DNA of 64,000 nt from G020354085 sp964629975 (GTDB lineage: Bacteria > Pseudomonadota > Gammaproteobacteria > Acidiferrobacterales > Sulfurifustaceae). Made by a program: the position numbers and the translations under genes. The notes under the pieces are model-generated. The model saw nothing but the letters and a program-made list of their open reading frames with translations. It did not search any database and had not been told where the DNA came from. Shown piece by piece: positions 61,191 through 64,000 of this stretch (its first letter is position 1; the number at the start of each line of letters is the position of its first letter). The stretch covers positions 1 to 64,000 of the forward strand of contig CAZVUN010000001.1 in NCBI GenBank assembly GCA_964629975.1. Reading direction: 5' to 3'.

Positions 61191-62065
61191 CGACCTGCTA
61201 CGCCAACGAGCGCCGTGTCGAGTCGCTCGTCGTCGCCGAGCACACCCTCGAGGGCGGCGGCTTTCCCGTCAGGCGCCCGTTCCCGACGCGCGCGCTGGCG
61301 CAGGTCGATCCCTTCCTGCTGCTCGATCACCTGGGGCCGGTGACCTGGGGGCCGGGCGAGGGCATCGGCGCGCCCGACCATCCGCACCGCGGCTTCGAGA
61401 CCGTGACCTACCTGTTGTCCGGCGGCTTCCAGCACAAGGACTCGGCCGGCCATGCCGGCAGGCTCGGCCCCGGTGACGTGCAGTGGATGACCGCCGGCCG
61501 CGGCGTGGTGCATTCCGAGCTCCCCTCGGATGAGTTCATGCGTGACGGCGGCGTGATGCACGGCTTTCAGGTCTGGGTGAACCTGCCGGCGCGCGACAAG
61601 ATGATCGCGCCGCACTACCAGGAAATCCCGGCGGCGCGCATCCCGACGGCCACGAGCGCCGACGGCAAGGTCGCGGTGCGCGTGATCGCCGGCGCGGCGC
61701 TCGGCCGCTCGGCGGTGATCGAGACACGCACGCCCATCGTCTTCCTGCATTACACGCTCGCCGCGGGCGGCGCGACGGTGCAGGACCTGGCGCTCGACCA
61801 CAACGCCCTGGTGTACGTGATCGCGGGCGAGGCGCGGGTCGGCGCCACGCGCCGCGCCACCCGCGCGGGCGAGCTCGCCGTGCTCGGTCCTGGCGCGAGC
61901 GTCGCGCTCGCCTCGGAGCGTGGCGCCGATCTGCTGCTGCTCGCCGGCGCGCCGCTCAACGAGCCGGTCGTGCGCCACGGGCCGTTCGTGATGAACACGC
62001 GCGAAGAGATCGAGCAGGCCTTGCGCGATTACCGGGCCGGACGGCTCGGCCGTATCGACTTCTGA
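61187..62065 (+). CDS. Pirin-family bicupin
   Basis: The start overlaps the GST stop. The 292-residue protein is a longer pirin than that at 57064: GGGFPVRRPFPTRALAQVDP, the metal site DHPHRGFETVTYLLSGGFQH and GRGVVHSELPS. It may act as a quercetinase-like dioxygenase or redox-responsive cofactor. GST-pirin pairing is a common association in proteobacteria. Confidence 0.94.
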   Translation: MTTCYANERRVESLVVAEHTLEGGGFPVRRPFPTRALAQVDPFLLLDHLGPVTWGPGEGIGAPDHPHRGFETVTYLLSGGFQHKDSAGHAGRLGPGDVQWMTAGRGVVHSELPSDEFMRDGGVMHGFQVWVNLPARDKMIAPHYQEIPAARIPTATSADGKVAVRVIAGAALGRSAVIETRTPIVFLHYTLAAGGATVQDLALDHNALVYVIAGEARVGATRRATRAGELAVLGPGASVALASERGADLLLLAGAPLNEPVVRHGPFVMNTREEIEQALRDYRAGRLGRIDF

Positions 62066-62070
62066 ACGCC

Positions 62071-62865
62071 ATGCCGGGCGCACGCATGCCGGCGCTGTTT
62101 TTCGGGCACGGCAGCCCGATGAACACGCTCGCGCGCAATCGCTACACCGACGCCTGGCGGGCAATCGGCGCGGCGTTGCCGCGACCGAAGGCGGTGCTCG
62201 CAATCTCGGCCCACTGGGTCACGCGCGGCGTTGCCGTGACGGCGATGGCCACGCCACGCACGATCCATGACTTCGGTGGCTTCCCGCGCGAACTGTTCGA
62301 GGTGCAATATCCGGCGCCCGGCGACCCGCAACTCGCCGAGCGTGTGCGCGCGCTGCTCGCGCCGGTCGCGGTGCAGCTCGATCAGGACTGGGGCCTCGAT
62401 CATGGCACCTGGTCGGTGCTCGCGCATGTTTTTCCGGACGCCGAGGTACCGGTGGTACAACTGAGCCTCGACGCCACGCAAGCCCCACGCGGGCACTACC
62501 AGCTCGCGGCGCGGCTGGCGCCGTTGCGCGATGCGGGCGTGCTGATTCTTGGTAGCGGCAACGTGGTGCACAACCTCGGCAGCATGCGCTGGAGCGAGGA
62601 CACGCCGCCCTACGGCTGGGCCACGCGCTTCAACGACCGGGTCCGTACCGCGCTCGCGGACGGCGACCACGACACGCTCATCGACTACGACGCGCTCGGC
62701 GACGACGCGCGCCTGAGCGCGCCCACACCCGAGCACTACCTGCCGCTGCTGTACGTCGTGGCGCAGCAACAGGCGGGCGAGGCGCTCACCCTGCCCGTCG
62801 ATGGCATCGAGTACGGCTCGATCGGCATGCTGGCGGTGGCGGTCGGCGAAGCGCACGATCGGTAG
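62071..62865 (+). CDS. DODA-type extradiol ring-cleavage dioxygenase (YgiD family)
   Basis: The 264-residue protein matches class III extradiol dioxygenases of the DODA type: MPALFFGHGSPMNTL, then AISAHWVTRG, DFGGFPRELFEVQYPAPG and GLDHGTWSVLAHVFPDA. Histidines in these motifs bind Fe2+ or Zn2+. The family cleaves 4,5-DOPA or related catechols. Its start (62071, with a second ATG at 62086) is 6 bases after the pirin stop, so it belongs to the same operon. Confidence 0.93.
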   Translation: MPGARMPALFFGHGSPMNTLARNRYTDAWRAIGAALPRPKAVLAISAHWVTRGVAVTAMATPRTIHDFGGFPRELFEVQYPAPGDPQLAERVRALLAPVAVQLDQDWGLDHGTWSVLAHVFPDAEVPVVQLSLDATQAPRGHYQLAARLAPLRDAGVLILGSGNVVHNLGSMRWSEDTPPYGWATRFNDRVRTALADGDHDTLIDYDALGDDARLSAPTPEHYLPLLYVVAQQQAGEALTLPVDGIEYGSIGMLAVAVGEAHDR

Positions 62866-62946
62866 CGGCATTGCGCGGGCGGCCGGATTGCCACGCGGCG
62901 CGGCTGCGCTACCATGCCGGGGTCTCGGTAGCGGAACCCGCCCACC

Positions 62947-63879
62947 ATGCATCCACGACTGTCCCGCACAACCGTTGGCCTCGGCCTGATCGGCGCGCTC
63001 GCCACGCTCAGCACGCCCGCCACCGCCCTCGAAACGCAGCGCATCACCGACAAGGTCTATGCGCTCGTCGGCGAGCTCGGCCAGCGCTCGTCCACCAATT
63101 TCGGCAACAATGCCACCTTCGGCGTGATCATCACGTCCGCCGGCGTGGTGCTGCTCGACCCGGGCGGCAGCTTTGAGGGCGCGCGCCAGGTCGAACAGGC
63201 CATCCGGCGCATCACCGATAAGCCGGTGGTGCTGGTCATAAACACCGGCGGGCAGGATCATCGCTGGCTCGGCAACGGCTACTTCAAGGCCAAGGGCGCG
63301 CGCCTGCTCGCGAGCCGCGCCGCGGTCGCCGACCAGCGTGCCCGGGCGAGCGATCAGTACAACATGCTGGCACAGCTGATCGGCGAGAAGGCGCTAGCCG
63401 GCACCGAGGCGGTGCATGCCGAGGAAACCTTCGAGACGCGCCATACGCTCACACTGGGCGATGCGCGCCTTGAGCTGTACCAGCCCGGCGCGGCGCACAC
63501 GCCCGGCGACACGATCGTCTGGCTGCCCGCCGAGCGCATCGCCTTCGCCGGTGACATCGTCTACGTCGAGCGCCTGCTGGGCGTGGGCGCGATGTCGAAC
63601 AGCCGCTCGTGGCTGAAGGCGTTCGAGGCGCTGCGCGCGCTCAATCCGCGCATCGTGGTGCCGGGGCACGGCCACGCCGTGCCGCTCGCGACCGCCACGG
63701 CCGACACCTATGACTACCTGGTGTTCCTGCGCCAGGCGGTGCGTGCCCACCTCGAGGCCGGCCGCGGCATCGAGGATATTGGCCGCATCGATCAGTCGCG
63801 CTTCGCGCGCCTGCAGGCCTACGCCGAGCTCAAGGACCGCAACGCCCAGCAGCTGTTCCAGGAGATGGAGTGGGAGTGA
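62947..63879 (+). CDS. Periplasmic MBL-fold protein with altered metal-binding motif
   Basis: The 310-residue precursor has a signal peptide (cleavage near ATALE). The metallo-beta-lactamase fold is clear: GVIITSAGVVLLDPGG, AHTPGDTIVWLPAERIAFAGD and IVVPGHGHAVPL. The usual H-x-H-x-D-H motif is replaced by NTGGQDHRWLGN (99-110), so the first two histidines are Gly and Gln. Only one metal site may remain, or the protein may be non-hydrolytic. I recall the same replacement in related proteins, suggesting a real subfamily. Confidence 0.88.
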   Translation: MHPRLSRTTVGLGLIGALATLSTPATALETQRITDKVYALVGELGQRSSTNFGNNATFGVIITSAGVVLLDPGGSFEGARQVEQAIRRITDKPVVLVINTGGQDHRWLGNGYFKAKGARLLASRAAVADQRARASDQYNMLAQLIGEKALAGTEAVHAEETFETRHTLTLGDARLELYQPGAAHTPGDTIVWLPAERIAFAGDIVYVERLLGVGAMSNSRSWLKAFEALRALNPRIVVPGHGHAVPLATATADTYDYLVFLRQAVRAHLEAGRGIEDIGRIDQSRFARLQAYAELKDRNAQQLFQEMEWE

Positions 63880-63896
63880 GGCGCGCGCACGCACCG

Positions 63897-64000
63897 ATGA
63901 GCCAGCGCCTCGATCGTCGCACGTTCTTGCGCACGCTCGGTGCCGCGGCACTTGCCCCGGCGCTCGGGAGCGCGGGCTGTGCAACGACCGCGCGCTTCAC
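63897..64000 (+). CDS. N-terminal fragment of a Tat-exported lipoprotein
   Basis: The frame opens at ATG 63897 and runs out of the window. It shows a twin-arginine signal (DRRTFLRTLGAAAL) and lipobox-like GSAGC. Tat plus lipobox suggests a folded, possibly cofactor-bearing lipoprotein. Nothing more is visible. It starts 18 bases after the MBL gene stop, so it is probably in the same operon. Confidence 0.65.
   Translation, partial: MSQRLDRRTFLRTLGAAALAPALGSAGCATTARF

Overview
The window is high-GC DNA from a gammaproteobacterium. Supporting genes are typA, rsmE, rsmJ, rlmJ, hemN, a four-cysteine FNR, ubiD/ubiT/ubiU/ubiV, acpH and ratA. A DsrC with both redox cysteines, a PPi-dependent phosphofructokinase and a membrane pyrophosphatase suggest a sulfur-oxidiser-related lineage such as Acidiferrobacterales; that placement is inference. 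The source is a draft assembly: a 100-N gap at 5505-5604 is flanked by identical 55-base copies, and three genes carry small frameshifts.

Layout. 1-2270: the end of typA, a kelch-like lipoprotein gene with an odd 3' end, and a class I cyclic-di-GMP riboswitch. 2274-10363: a PagP-like outer-membrane protein behind the riboswitch, rRNA methyltransferases (rsmJ, rsmE, rlmJ), an ATP-grasp gene split by the gap, a PilZ gene, hemB and an adenylate kinase with a lysine-rich tail. 10500-15824: a pyrophosphate block (pfp, two small unknown genes, hppA), a phosphoesterase and a second PilZ gene. 15835-27817: bioB, fnr, hemN, a cytochrome c-DUF302 pair, a SurA-N-like gene, a PAS-LuxR regulator, ubiD, ubiT, ubiV, ubiU, a radical SAM gene and an HNH gene. 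27928-35370: broken yqaA, an asparagine-synthetase-type amidotransferase, dsrC, glcG-like, a NodI/NodJ-type exporter, broken chaB, hxlR, cytochrome P460 and hsp20. 35492-45146: AEC transporter, lemA/TPM genes, IMPase, mgtE, DUF4139, gcvR-like, EamA transporter and a cysteine-poor DsrC paralogue. 45316-56766: an old yellow enzyme, DUF2845, trpB2-SDR, a Tat-exported dienelactone hydrolase, acpH, sodC, ratA, a LysR regulator and a TAXI-TRAP operon. 57064-64000: pirins, a broken flavodoxin gene, cytochrome b561, two YceI proteins, a glutathionyl-hydroquinone-reductase-like GST, an extradiol dioxygenase and an MBL-fold protein with altered metal ligands.

How the parts connect. The strongest theme is anaerobic regulation. 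An FNR protein is encoded here, and I find six FNR-type palindromes (TTGAT-N4-ATCAA, three perfect and three 9/10). They lie in front of hemN/cytochrome c-DUF302, ubiD/ubiT, the radical SAM-ubiU-ubiV group, hsp20, the OYE/DUF2845 pair and trpB2-SDR. This looks like a locally concentrated FNR regulon joining oxygen-independent haem and ubiquinone synthesis to genes not usually linked with them. A second theme is cyclic-di-GMP: one riboswitch and two PilZ proteins. A third is pyrophosphate energetics: PPi-PFK beside an apparently K+-independent H+-PPase.
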